DNA of 64,000 nucleotides from Hybos culiciformis. Lineage: Eukaryota > Arthropoda > Insecta > Diptera > Hybotidae. The stretch covers positions 61,523,834-61,587,833 of the forward strand of contig OZ023273.1 of assembly GCA_964007475.1 (NCBI GenBank), given 5' to 3'. The notes under the pieces are model-generated. The model was given only the letters and a program-made list of their open reading frames with translations, did no database searches and was not told the origin of the DNA. Position numbers and translations under genes: made by a program. The stretch's first letter is position 1, and every line of letters begins with the position of its first letter. This document shows, one piece after another, positions 40,416-50,898 of this stretch.

Positions 40416-42522
40416 ATGGTTCGCTTGACGCGAAAAGAACAACAAGACAAAATAGAATTAATTAATAAAAATATTAATAATAGCAATTCTCCAACAACTT
40501 CAACTTCATTTGAAGAGGATAATCAAGCTTTTTTGAACAGTAATCCATCAATTAATACAACCGAAATTATTTTTGGTGAAATTTTAAAAACCTCATCGCC
40601 AAGTAAAAATAATTATCATAAATTAATTGATAATAAAAAAATTACACCATCATCAAATGAGCCACTCCTTTCTGCTGAACCAGTTAATATAGAAAATAAA
40701 GAAAATTTAAAAAAAATAATTTCAGATTGCTCAAAATCGAGACGCCTCGAGGCCCGTGAACTTTATTATATTTTAAAGAAACCACATTTTCAACGTCTAA
40801 TTGAAGTTCACGACGATATCGGTAGTGAATTGAATTTAAGTCGACGCAATAGTAGTGAAACTAACGATAGCGATAAAACAACTAAACAACAAGGTCTTTT
40901 ACTTCCAATTGAAGTGCTCAAAGGTAATATGCCAATAGAAGCAATAAAAATGGTTGGACTACGTCGTAGTCCAAATCAACCACTCGGTTTCACTGTTGAA
41001 ATTGATGAATACAAGCAATTGGTTATAGCTAGAATTTTGTCTGGTGGTATGGTTGAAAAACAAGGTCTACTGCATTGTGGTGATGTTATTTTAGAAGTTA
41101 ATGGTGTACCCGTCCACTCACCCGAAGAGCTCCAAACTGAGGTGTGCAAGTCTAAAGATCATTTGACATTGAAAATTGGACCAAGTGTTGATGAAGAAAT
41201 GAAATCGGGTAATTTAATATTGTCTCGAGCTACAGAAAAGCTTGAGAAAAAATTGACATGCTATATGCGAGCACTATTTAATTACACTCCAAGTGAAGAC
41301 ACATTATTGCCGTGTCAAGAGCTGGGTTTGACATTCAAACAAGGCGATATCTTACAAATAATTGATGTTAAAGATCCAAATTGGTGGCAAGCTAAAAATA
41401 TAACTGCTAATTCCGAGAAAATTGGTTTAATTCCGTCACAAGAATTGGAAGAACGACGTAAGGCTTTTGTTCCACCAGAAGCTGATTTTGTTCACAAAAT
41501 CGGAATATGTGGAACTCGAGTATCGAAGAAAAAACGCAAAACAATGTATAAATCTGTCGCAAATTGTGAATTCGATAAAGCTGATCTAATGCTGTACGAG
41601 GAAGTGACACGAATGCCACCTTTTCGGAGAAAAACTTTAGTTCTGGTGGGTGTTCAAGGTGTTGGAAGGCGAACATTGAAGAATCGTTTAATTAACAGCG
41701 ATCAAAAGAAATTTGGAACAATAACACCACATACAACCCGTCCGAAACGTGCACTTGAAGAAAACGGAAAAACTTATTGGTTCCTTGACCGTGAGACCAT
41801 GGAAGAGCAAATTAAAGAAAGTCAGTTTTTAGAATATGGTGAACATAATGGTAAATTTATTTTATTTTATACACTATTTAAAGCTTGATCATTTGATCAT
41901 AATTTATTAATAGTTTTGGTTTCAAAATTAAATTCCTACATTTTTAATTGTTTTTTATTTGTTTATCATCGTATCAATTGTTTGTTATTATAACCCTACA
42001 TCACATAATAGAGGAGGATACGGGAATTAATAATTCAAATTTTTGAATATTTTAGGTCATATATATGGGACTCATATGGATTCCGTTAAAGACGTTATAA
42101 AAAATGGAAAAATGTGCATTCTGGATTGTGCACCCAATGCTTTAAAAATTTTACATCACAGTACTGATTTAATGCCATTCGTAATTTTTATCGCAGCACC
42201 AGGAATGGAACAATTGAAACGAATCTATGCAGAACGTAGAGCTACTGGTGGCTCACAACGAAATTTAACATTTGATCGTCAAAGCTCAATTAGATATAGT
42301 TCACGTCGTGCTCGTACTCTAGAATCTCTAGCCTCACTTTATGAAGATGATGATTTGGTTTCAACAGTTGAAGAAAGTGCATTTTTACAAAGAAAATATG
42401 AAAAATATTTTGATATGGTTATAATTAACGAAGATTTTGACGAAACATTCAGACAAGTTATTGAAGCTTTGGATCAATTAAGCCATGACCATCAATGGGT
42501 GCCAGTCAATTGGATTTATTAG
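40416..42522 (+). CDS. vari: MAGUK p55-family scaffold, MPP2/MPP6 (varicose) type, two coding exons
   Basis: Exons are 40416-41850 and 42056-42522 (GTAAAT donor, TTTTAG acceptor, phase 1), giving 633 residues. In order: a low-complexity N-terminus (1-90), an L27 domain (about 95-135, with [19 protein letters not shown]), a PDZ domain (about 178-256, PLGF carboxylate-binding loop, [14 protein letters not shown]), an SH3 domain (about 280-347, [10 protein letters not shown]...NWWQAK), a HOOK region and a guanylate-kinase domain from about 405. The GK P-loop is [12 protein letters not shown], the catalytically dead form of MPP2/6, and the C-terminus QWVPVNWIY is typical. Drosophila Varicose is a septate-junction scaffold; the same role is inferred. 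A first L27 domain, present in vertebrate MPP2/6, is not clear. AATAAA lies at 42532 and 42731. A single intron is few for this family. Confidence 0.92.
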
Positions 42523-43800
42523 AATTATTAAAATAAAAAACGAATAATAATTGTATTTTAAGATTTTAAGCTTTTTATTATAAATTTTTTTTTTCTTTAT
42601 TTTAGCGCTAAGCACTTGCTTTTAAAAAATATAGCTCTATTTACAAAATTGGCTTTTAGAATCTTTTATTCCTTCACTATTATGTACCTCTAACATTTGT
42701 AAGCAAAAAACATTCATAAAAAAATGTTAAATAAACTTATATTAATTATGTTATAAAAAAGTATTTTCATGTGTCCTAGAATTATTATAGTTTGCTTCCT
42801 TGTAAAGTATGTTTTTTTATTTGTTTTGAAATTTTTTCAGACCACAAGTTTCCTTGGTGATGCCTTAGTGATGATGGAATTCGTAAACAACAAGAATAAT
42901 TTTTAACTGCATTTATTAGTTGATAATTATGATGTAATATGAATTTTGCATTCTCTTATACCGTCCGATTGAATAATATAAGTTGTTATTTGAAATAAAT
43001 TGATCAACTTGTTACAGGAAAATCGTAAGACGGTTTAAGTAAATGCATTGTATCATTTCTTAAATAAAATACCTACAATTTGTAATATTTCAAGCGAATT
43101 ATTTATGTAGGATACAATAAAATTTTTGTTAAATTTTTTGTTTAACTAAAATTCTAAAAAATTTATTAATCAAAATTATTTTCACCATAGTTTTTTTATT
43201 GATTCAATGATCGATTTTTTTTTTTTTTGTTAATTTTAACATTTGATCTGTTAACGAAGATATCACTGATAGAAACTGAGATGGTTGGAAAAAAAATAGA
43301 GCTTAAAAATAAAATAAAGCTTAAATAATTTTAATTCACCGTAAGGCATTTAAATTCAAATTATAAGCGAAGAATTTTGAATATTTTTTGGCGTTCATAT
43401 CATATACAAATTTCGCTAGATTCCATACTAAAAAAATACCAATTTAATGCTTTAAGACAAAAATTTTATTTATTGCAAGAGTATTAAATATTTGAAATAC
43501 AATTAAATTAAATAAGCTTAAACATGTACTGTTTTAATAGTTTGCTTTAAAATAAAGAACCAACATCAAATGATACTTTGAAGCTTATGCCAGCGAGCAT
43601 ACATTTTTTTTTTAAGAATTTATACATTTTATTTATTATTATAATATAAAAAAAACTTATGGGTACCAATATAGAATTGTTTAAAAATTAATTGTCAATA
43701 TGTAGTTCCTTTTTTTTGTAGCCAAAACTCTTAAATTTATCATAATTTTAGCAAAGAATTAAATCGTCAAATTAAATGAGTGTGATATTGAGGTAAAACT
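42523..43800. other. Convergent 3' flank between the MAGUK gene and Scoc
   Basis: The two genes converge here. AATAAA on the plus strand (42532-42537 and 42731-42736) and TTTATT near 43628 (minus-strand signal) are likely poly(A) signals. No other gene recognised. Confidence 0.45.
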
Positions 43801-45897
43801 TCACTTTTTTTTGGGATTCGGGCTGGTGGTTGATTGGAACACTGATGAAGCTGACATTAAATTTTCAATATATTGTCCTGAAAATAAAACAAAAAAATTT
43901 GTATCCATATTGAAAACAGTTTCAATTTTATAACTAGAATTAATCAAAATCTCAACAATTTAATTTTAAATATAACATAGAAACATTTTATATTTTATTG
44001 GTTCACAGTATATTCGTCTTGGTTTACATTAAAGCGCTGCAGAATTTTCGACTATTCTTATTTCTTAAACTCAAACCTATGTTTATATATTAAAATTTTC
44101 ATTTCAAAAAATTGTTAAATTTATTCTAGATACAGTACTAATGTTTCTAAAACTTAAACCAATATTACCCTCCTGACTATTGGTAAAACACATAAATAAG
44201 ACGATAAATAAGAATTTTTCAAGTTTTTCTTAATTCAAATTTATTATTTTAATTTTGATTCCCGGTTGTATAATTAAAATAAAAAAATCATTAAAAAAAA
44301 GTACGTGAGTTTAAGTTTTCTAAATAAGAATATTTGTCATTAAAAAATAAATTTAAACAATTTTCCTATACCTAAGACTTTTTATGCATTATTTTGTATA
44401 GAATAATTTTTAGTTTTAGCATTGAACACAGTATGATAAGTTCCAGGTAATTGTTTCCAAGCATTGCAAAAATACTTCAACTACTTATTTTAAATTGTCA
44501 TATCACTGAATCAAATAATTAAGCTCAATGCGATCAATTATGAATTATGAAATAAATATAAATAAGTTAGAAGCTAAAAGACCAAAGAAATTGACATCAG
44601 CACGAATAAATAATTTAAATAAAAAAATCAAGAACATTAATTATTTAGAATTTAGAAAATATATCAATTAACAACATTCAATCATATAAATGATTGATTA
44701 ACAGAAAAACATAAATATCATAGAAAATTAGCAACTTCCTCAACAATTATTAATGACTAGTAATAAGCTCTTCAAACTTCAAACATTAGGAGTGGTAGTA
44801 TGTTAATGGATAGAACGTTTTTGTCTAAAGCACCATTTTGCTTTGCAACATTATACATTATCAACTAAAATATTTTTTTTTACATATTGAACTTTCTGGC
44901 AAACATACTTAACTTCACACATTGTTTTATCGTAACTGGAATGCTACCCTAATATTTTAAAATTATTATTTCCAATTAGAAAATCATTATTTCCATTTTG
45001 AAAATGATTACGTATTTCAATTTTGAAAATGATACTATATATTTTAGGAAGTGTATTATGGCACAGATTGGCCAGGAAAAAACTTCCCAGCCGATTTGTG
45101 GCCCATAATATTTTTATATCTAGAGAAGCTCCTCCTAATTTTGATTAAGAAAAATCTAATTCACTCATAAGAATTATCCGATTTATCTTAAATTTGAATT
45201 TAACTTTTATTTTAAGAAACAGTCAAGTATTTAAGAGAATCACAGACGATCTCATTACATATTAGAGGAGATAACATGGGATATTATTATTTATTATACC
45301 TAGATATTTAAAAACACTAATAAATTTTTTTTTTATCAAAATAAGAAATGTATCTAAAAAAAGGACTTAGTACACCAATCTATGCGACATAAAAAATAGT
45401 TATGCGGGTAACTCACCAAGAACTTGATTTTCTGATTTTAATTTCAGATTTTCTTCTTTAACATTATCAACTCTTTGAGATAAATCATCCAAAGTGTTTT
45501 GTAATTCGAGAACTTGTGTGATTAGGCGAGCTTTTTCTTCTTTTTCATCAGTATTATTGTCGGGATCTATCGAATCTGGTGACGAACTTCGGAATGAGTC
45601 CATTGATTGACCACTTGGTATTTTCTCTGGTTCCTCATTTATAATAACTAAAAAAAAAAACAAAAATGGACATATACGATAGGAACAATTTTATTATTTA
45701 AGAACATTGAGTCATTGCCTCATCTAAAAAATGTACGTAGGTTAGGTACCTTACCTACCTAATGTTTATTTTCAACCCTAAATAATAAACCTATAGGTAT
45801 GTATCTAGGTATAAAAATTAAAAAAATAACTTTCATTTATCTTACCCTGAGGGTCATCATCGGCTAATGGAATGCTATTTTCATCAATTATCGACAT
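43801..45897 (-). CDS. Scoc: Short coiled-coil protein (SCOC), three exons
   Basis: Coding exons on the minus strand are 45897-45846, 45647-45417 and 43877-43801. All junctions are GT/AG in phase 1 and join into 119 residues. The N-terminus is acidic ([15 protein letters not shown]), followed by a Ser-rich linker with [18 protein letters not shown] coiled coil of about residues 55-100 has [15 protein letters not shown] and [16 protein letters not shown]; then comes the SCOC tail [14 protein letters not shown] and a basic end KKK. Human SCOC shares this order and length class. Family members bind ARL-type GTPases at the Golgi or lysosome and FEZ/UNC-76, with roles in autophagy and axonal transport; that role here is by homology. 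Introns are 198 and 1539 bp. Confidence 0.94.
45054..45111. other. Stable short hairpin in the second Scoc intron
   Basis: TATTATGGCACAGATTGGCC pairs with GGCCCATAATA and GCCGATTTGT across a ~5-nt loop (AAAAC), with two single-base bulges and a couple of mismatches near the loop; about 22 of 25 positions pair. It resembles a small pre-miRNA or a remnant of a palindromic repeat. I did not recognise a known mature miRNA seed. Confidence 0.45.
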
Positions 45898-46419
45898 TTA
45901 TCACAATTTAGGTAGGTATCACAAAAAAAAATTAAATAATTGATTGTACAATAAACAAAAAATTTAAAAACAATATTACTTTTATTTTATTTAAATAATT
46001 TATTTCTAGACTCAAATTAAATTGTTTTCTCTAATCTCAAAATTTTGTCATCTGTCAATTCATCAACAATTTTTATTTCTTTCTTCTTTATTTCAAGTGG
46101 TGCTGCCAAATTTTTCAAACTTGTCCCATGTTATGTTAAATGGGTATATTTACATTATGATGCATGTATCTGATTTTTCCACCATTTTTTTGTTGTTTCA
46201 AACCCGCTTGCCGCGGAGGTAGTTTTTTGATGCACGAATAACGCACTAATAAAAAAAAGTGGTACTTTTCCGTTAGCCGGGCGCAAATGTACGGCGCAAA
46301 AAATGAAAATGCAAAACGAAGTAGAAATGTTACCAAAAACTTATGGTCATTTAAAATGAATAGTTTTTTCGTGCATCGGGGGACGGCTGCCGCCTCCCCC
46401 CAACCCCCTAGGGCACTTT

Positions 46420-46583
46420 TTTTTTTGCTTGGCGCGCTTCGGGCGATGCGAATGGGACGGGGACTCAGTAAATTTCTGCACAACTGGTGTAATTTAAAAA
46501 ACGAACATGCACGAACCAGTTGTGCAGATATTTACCGAGTCCCCCGTCCCATCGCCTTCGCGCAAAACGCGCCAAGAAAAAAA
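46420..46583. repeat. Inner GC-rich inverted repeat
   Basis: Left arm contains CTTGGCGCGC, GGGACGGGGACTC and CTGCACAACTGGT. The right arm has the same blocks reverse-complemented in mirrored order, ending GCGCGCCAAG-like. A short A-rich loop lies near 46497. It may be a nested older foldback or the subterminal part of the host element. Confidence 0.7.
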
Positions 46584-47178
46584 AAAATATGTGAGTCTCG
46601 GGACACACGGAAGAAGTGAAACTTCATGGCAAGTAGTATTTTCTGGGGAGGCTAAATAAATATTTAAAAAGGCCAAGTACACATAAGACATGACGCCAAT
46701 CGATTTTTTCGACGGCGAGAAGTTGATTTTTGTCCTTCGACTGCTGCGGCCAGTCGACTTAAAATATTGGAATTCGGCGGCTTAGAAAAATTTGAAAAAA
46801 AAAATTAAAAACCAGCGACTACTTAGGATAAAAAAAAAAACATTTAAAAATTCTAAAATACTTTTTAAGCTCAAAAATTTTAGTGGCATAATGGCTTTTA
46901 AATTATTTCAAAATGGCTAGAATTATGGCTACATGATTTCTACTATATTTTAAGCTGTAAACACAATTCCGGTTACAACTATAAACCAACAACTCAATTA
47001 CAAATTAGTTCAAAAAAAAATCTGTTTTAGTTAAAAGAGCATTTTCAAATATGCCTGCAAAATTTGACATTAGTATTTCTTCCGAAAAGTGATTGTAATA
47101 AAAATATTCCTCCTGCATTTTATTAGTGTAATTTAATGTCAAAAATAAATTACACTAACAAACTAAAAATTACATTAA

Positions 47179-47329
47179 TGCTGAAAACACAATTGGGGCG
47201 ACAGCGACGGCGACAGCGATAGCGACTGTCAAAAACCATATATTTGTATGAGAATGAAACAATTGAGGCGATTTTTTTATATGAAAAATCGCTGTCGCCG
47301 TCGTCGTCGCCCCAATTGTGTTTTCAGCA
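47179..47329. mobile_element. 151-bp PIF/Harbinger-type MITE
   Basis: TGCTGAAAACACAATTGGGG begins a ~40-bp inverted repeat whose mate ends at 47329. TAA lies immediately outside both ends (47176-47178 and 47330-47332), the 3-bp TWA duplication typical of PIF/Harbinger. The arms hold GCGACGGCGAC/GTCGCCGTCGTCG repeats. It sits inside the 46261-47925 element, so it inserted later. Confidence 0.75.
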
Positions 47330-47653
47330 TAAGAAAAATTAATATCAAAAATAAATTATCTACAAAATAGTTGCATTTCAACATTTTTATTCAGAATACA
47401 TATTTGTATTCCAAAAACTTTTTGAAAATTAGCACTAATAATTAATAAATGAAATATTTGTTATTCAATAATTTAAAATAAATTATATTTTCCTTTCAAT
47501 CGAAAAAAATATAGTATTTTCGACTTTTATTCTGAGCCAATATAGAGTAGGATATTGCGCTGAAAAGCTTCATTAAGTTGCTAGCGGCTGTCGGTTTTAT
47601 CATCAGTTGACACATAAATTTTTTCTTCTTTATTTTTTTTTGCCTTTTTTTTG

Positions 47654-47717
47654 ACAATAAACGAGGCATTTTTGACAATAAACGAGGCATTTTTGACAAT
47701 AAACGAGGCATTTTTGA
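47654..47717 (+). repeat. Three tandem copies of a 20-bp unit
   Basis: TTTGACAATAAACGAGGCAT occurs three times in a row. In one frame it reads as a short residue repeat on either strand, but with no sign of a real gene. Confidence 0.9.
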
Positions 47718-48292
47718 CACTTACATTTTTTTCACTCTCAATCACAATGCCTCTAAAGAAGTTTCACTTCAAAAAAAAAAAAAGGTGCCCTAAGGGGTCC
47801 CCCGATACACGAAAAACTATTCATTTTAAATGACCATAAGTTTTCGGTAAAATTTCTGCTTCGTTTTGGGTCTTGATTCACAATTTTTGCGCCGTATATT
47901 TGCGCCCGGCTAACGGAAAAGTACCGAAAAAGTTTTTATGTTATTTATTTAAAATTAAATTCTCTGCCTCAAGAGAAGAAAAATAGTAAGGCAAGACTAG
48001 AAATATAAAAGTCAAAATAAACGAGATACGTACTTGACAAAGAAAATAATTATAAAGAAAAATTAATAGTATATAATGTATTTAACAATTTAATTAAATT
48101 TTTTCGTTCCGATTTAGGAATCATTTTACCCCCATTTACAAATGACAACAATTTTAAAACGAATTGTAATATAAAAATTGTTGTTCAAAGTTGTTAAAAA
48201 ACATAGTGTAAATATAGATTTTTATTCACTTTTGTATCAATGCATCTGATTCACACCCTTTCGACAACAAAAAAATCCCTGATGCATTATAG

Positions 48293-48450
48293 TTTGGTTA
48301 AACTCGACGTGACGCACGCGACGGACGCGACGCAAATGACGTAAGAAATATTAAATGTATCAAAATATATGGACGCGAACAGTCTCAACGTTAATGACGC
48401 TACGTAAAATTATATGGTCATTAACGTTTGCGTCGCGTCGAGTTTGCCAA
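48293..48450. mobile_element. Small foldback MITE rich in CGACG motifs
   Basis: The left arm has TTTGGTTAAACTCGACGTGA and the right arm, reverse-complemented, has TTGGCAAACTCGACGCGAC. GACGC/GCGTC words extend inward on both sides, and an inverted pair around GTTAATGAC/GGTCATTAAC lies in the centre. No clean target duplication was found. Confidence 0.55.
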
Positions 48451-50859
48451 GCGGGTAGAAAGTGTAAAAAGCCACAGTAGTATCAATCACTTGCTTGTTT
48501 TTATCAACAAAAAAAACTAAGCGCTTGCACTCTTTATTAAGTCACCACAAACTATGTAAATAGGATACAAAACTTACAAAAATGAAACTGTTTCTTTTTA
48601 TCTTTTCTCACTATTCTTTGATATTTCATAATTCATGATTTTCCCCAAGCTTTTGTTATTGTTTTTTTGACATTTGTATATTTATAAAAGTCCGTTCTGT
48701 TACTGCGACACTATTTATTTAAAAAAAACACTTTTCATTTATTTAGTGGGTAATGTCTTGTTTGATAAGTCATATACCTAGATATAGAATTAAAGCTAAA
48801 TAAATCATTATCAATCGACAAATAGCATAAAATCTAATATTTTATTTATACAACTATTGATTATTTGTTTTAAAGTACTGAAATAACTGAAGAATCAAAT
48901 GAAACGCTTTTATATCTTTTAAAATTATCAATAAAACTTCAATTAGGTAGGTACATTGGGAAATTATTATTAATCATTTTGCATGCGGTGATAGATATAA
49001 ATTATTTTAAAATTTGCTAATCGCTTGCACACTATAAAATCATCATCGTCGTCGTCGCCATCTTTCAAACTTTACATCCACCACATTGCAATTTATTCAC
49101 CACATTGACTTTAAACCAGTGGTGTTTTCTTGAAATTTTTTTTTTAAATTGAATTTAATAAATAAATTGCATAAAAATTAAATTTAAGTTATAAATAATA
49201 ATTAATTTTATTAAAAGTAACAAAATTTCATTAAAAGAAATTTAATTAATATAAAAATAAACAAAAAAAAAGAGCTTAAGAACATTGTTCGTAAAGAAAA
49301 AAAATTATTTTTGAATTTTGACGCAGCTTGTATTCCTCCGACAGAAAAAAAAGCGCTCATTACGGCCGCTTTTTTTTCAATTAAATTTTTATTGTTTGCT
49401 GATATTTAAAATTAAAAAAAAAAAGTGAGTAAATTATTTTTTTTTTACAAATAAAACACTGATAAAAAAGAAAATTATAAATATTTTAAAATTTTGCGCT
49501 AAAAAATTAAAAAAGGTTTTTTGAAAAAATAAAATTAATTTCTGAAAAATTGATTTTGTATGAAGAAAAATTCTTTGGTTTTTGTATGTATGGGTGTGTG
49601 ATGTTTTTGTTTGTGGTTGTTTTGATAAAGCGCGTCGCGTTTTTTTTTATACTTTTTTTTTTCTTTAATTTTTTTCCCTCCTCACGAGATGGCGATTTTT
49701 TTTTTATTTTAATTTTAAAATAATTTTTTTTTAATTTTTTTTGTAAGAAAATAACTTTTTATTTATTTTTATTAATTTTACAAAAAAAAAATTATCAAAA
49801 TTTTGACCGGCTAGTAAAATTTTGACATTCGTTTCCACATCCAAAAAAACTGAAAAATATTGTTATGCGCTTCTTTTTTCTTTTTTTTTTTTTCTTCAGA
49901 CAAGTTTTCATAAACGTTAATAGGTATAATTTTTTTTTTTTAGGAAGGTCATAAGAGTAAAAGAAAAAATAAAATGAAATAAAAAAAAAAATTTCAATTT
50001 TATCTCTGCAATTATAATTTAGGTGTAGTGAAGTGTATATATTTTGATTGTGTAGTGGCTTCTTGTGGGTATAAAATTTAGTTTTATTTTTATACTTGTG
50101 AATAAGTGAATGAACAAAAAAATAAATGATGCCAAAATTTACGAAATAGAATTTGAACGGTAGTAAAAAAATTTAAAATGGGAACCTACTTAAAATTTTG
50201 TACTTACTAAAATTTAGGTAGTTACCTATACCTGCCCTGCCTAGGAAAATAAAAAAAAAATTTTATTATCGAAAAAAGTTTGAAAAATAATTCAACAATT
50301 TTTAAATACTAAATAGGTATAGGTCGGTAGGAAGTTAGTAATTAGTAAATATATAGGCAAATAAAAATTTTGAATTAGTATCTACATTAATTCGCCCGCT
50401 CCCCATTTGCGTGTACAATTTATTATGGCATTCCTTATATTTATGATGATGAGTCCGGGATGAATTCGAACCCATAACCTTACATCGATAATATTTCTAC
50501 GGTTATTCAAAACATTTATTTATTTAAATGATAATTTTCGAGTTAGTTCGAGCTAATTAAAGTTTTTTTTTATTATTTTCTTGAACTCAGACTGGGTAGT
50601 TCGTCTTTCGACTACAATCGTTCATAGATTAATGTTGGAGGTATTTAGTATTTGCTGCCTAAACTACCTATTCTGTCAGAAAAAAAAATAAAGTCAAAAA
50701 TTTCTTAGAAAATTAAATGTAAGAAAAGAATACCTACGTTACCTATTTTTACTTACCTAGGTTCTAGATATCTTTTTAATTTAAATAAGTCCAATAATCC
50801 TACTCTGAATATTTTGAATCTGTTACATTCTCCTACATATTGTTTTTTATTTTTTCTAG
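48451..50859 (+). promoter_or_regulatory. Upstream region of woc with a probable 5' UTR intron
   Basis: A donor-like AAAAAGTGAGTAAATT lies near 49418 and a good acceptor TTTTATTTTTTCTAG ends at 50859, 39 nt before the woc ATG. A non-coding first exon around 49300-49418 is therefore plausible. TCATCATCGTCGTCGTCGCC near 49041-49060 is a local CG-rich patch in an otherwise AT-rich region. The transcription start cannot be placed. Confidence 0.35.
50440..50500 (-). repeat. Possible decayed tRNA-SINE fragment
   Basis: On the minus strand GGGTTCGAATTC is followed at the same spacing by GGACT as in the SINE at 5820-5963. The rest of the body is not recognisable, so this is weak. Confidence 0.3.
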
Positions 50860-50898
50860 TAAATACATATTTAAATGTTTTAATCATTTCGCTGGAAA

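Larger units (their letters stand above)
46261..47925. mobile_element. 1.67-kb foldback DNA element with ~125-bp inverted ends
   Basis: GGTACTTTTCCGTTAGCCGG at the left end is reverse-complemented at the right end (47906-47925). The match continues inward for about 125 bp on each side (46261-46385 and 47797-47925). AAAAAAGT at 46253-46260 and GAAAAAGT at 47926-47933 look like an 8-bp target duplication with one difference. Inside are a second inverted pair (46420-46583), a Harbinger-type MITE and a three-copy 20-bp repeat. The open frames at 46136-46619 on both strands are by-products of the inverted arms. Confidence 0.75.

Noticed and set aside
45720..45800. TTAGG-like words suggesting telomeric repeat
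   Set aside because: Only scattered TAGGTA words, no tandem TTAGG array.
46136..46619. Open frames of 110-115 codons on both strands
   Set aside because: They lie over the inverted arms of the 46261-47925 element and reflect each other.
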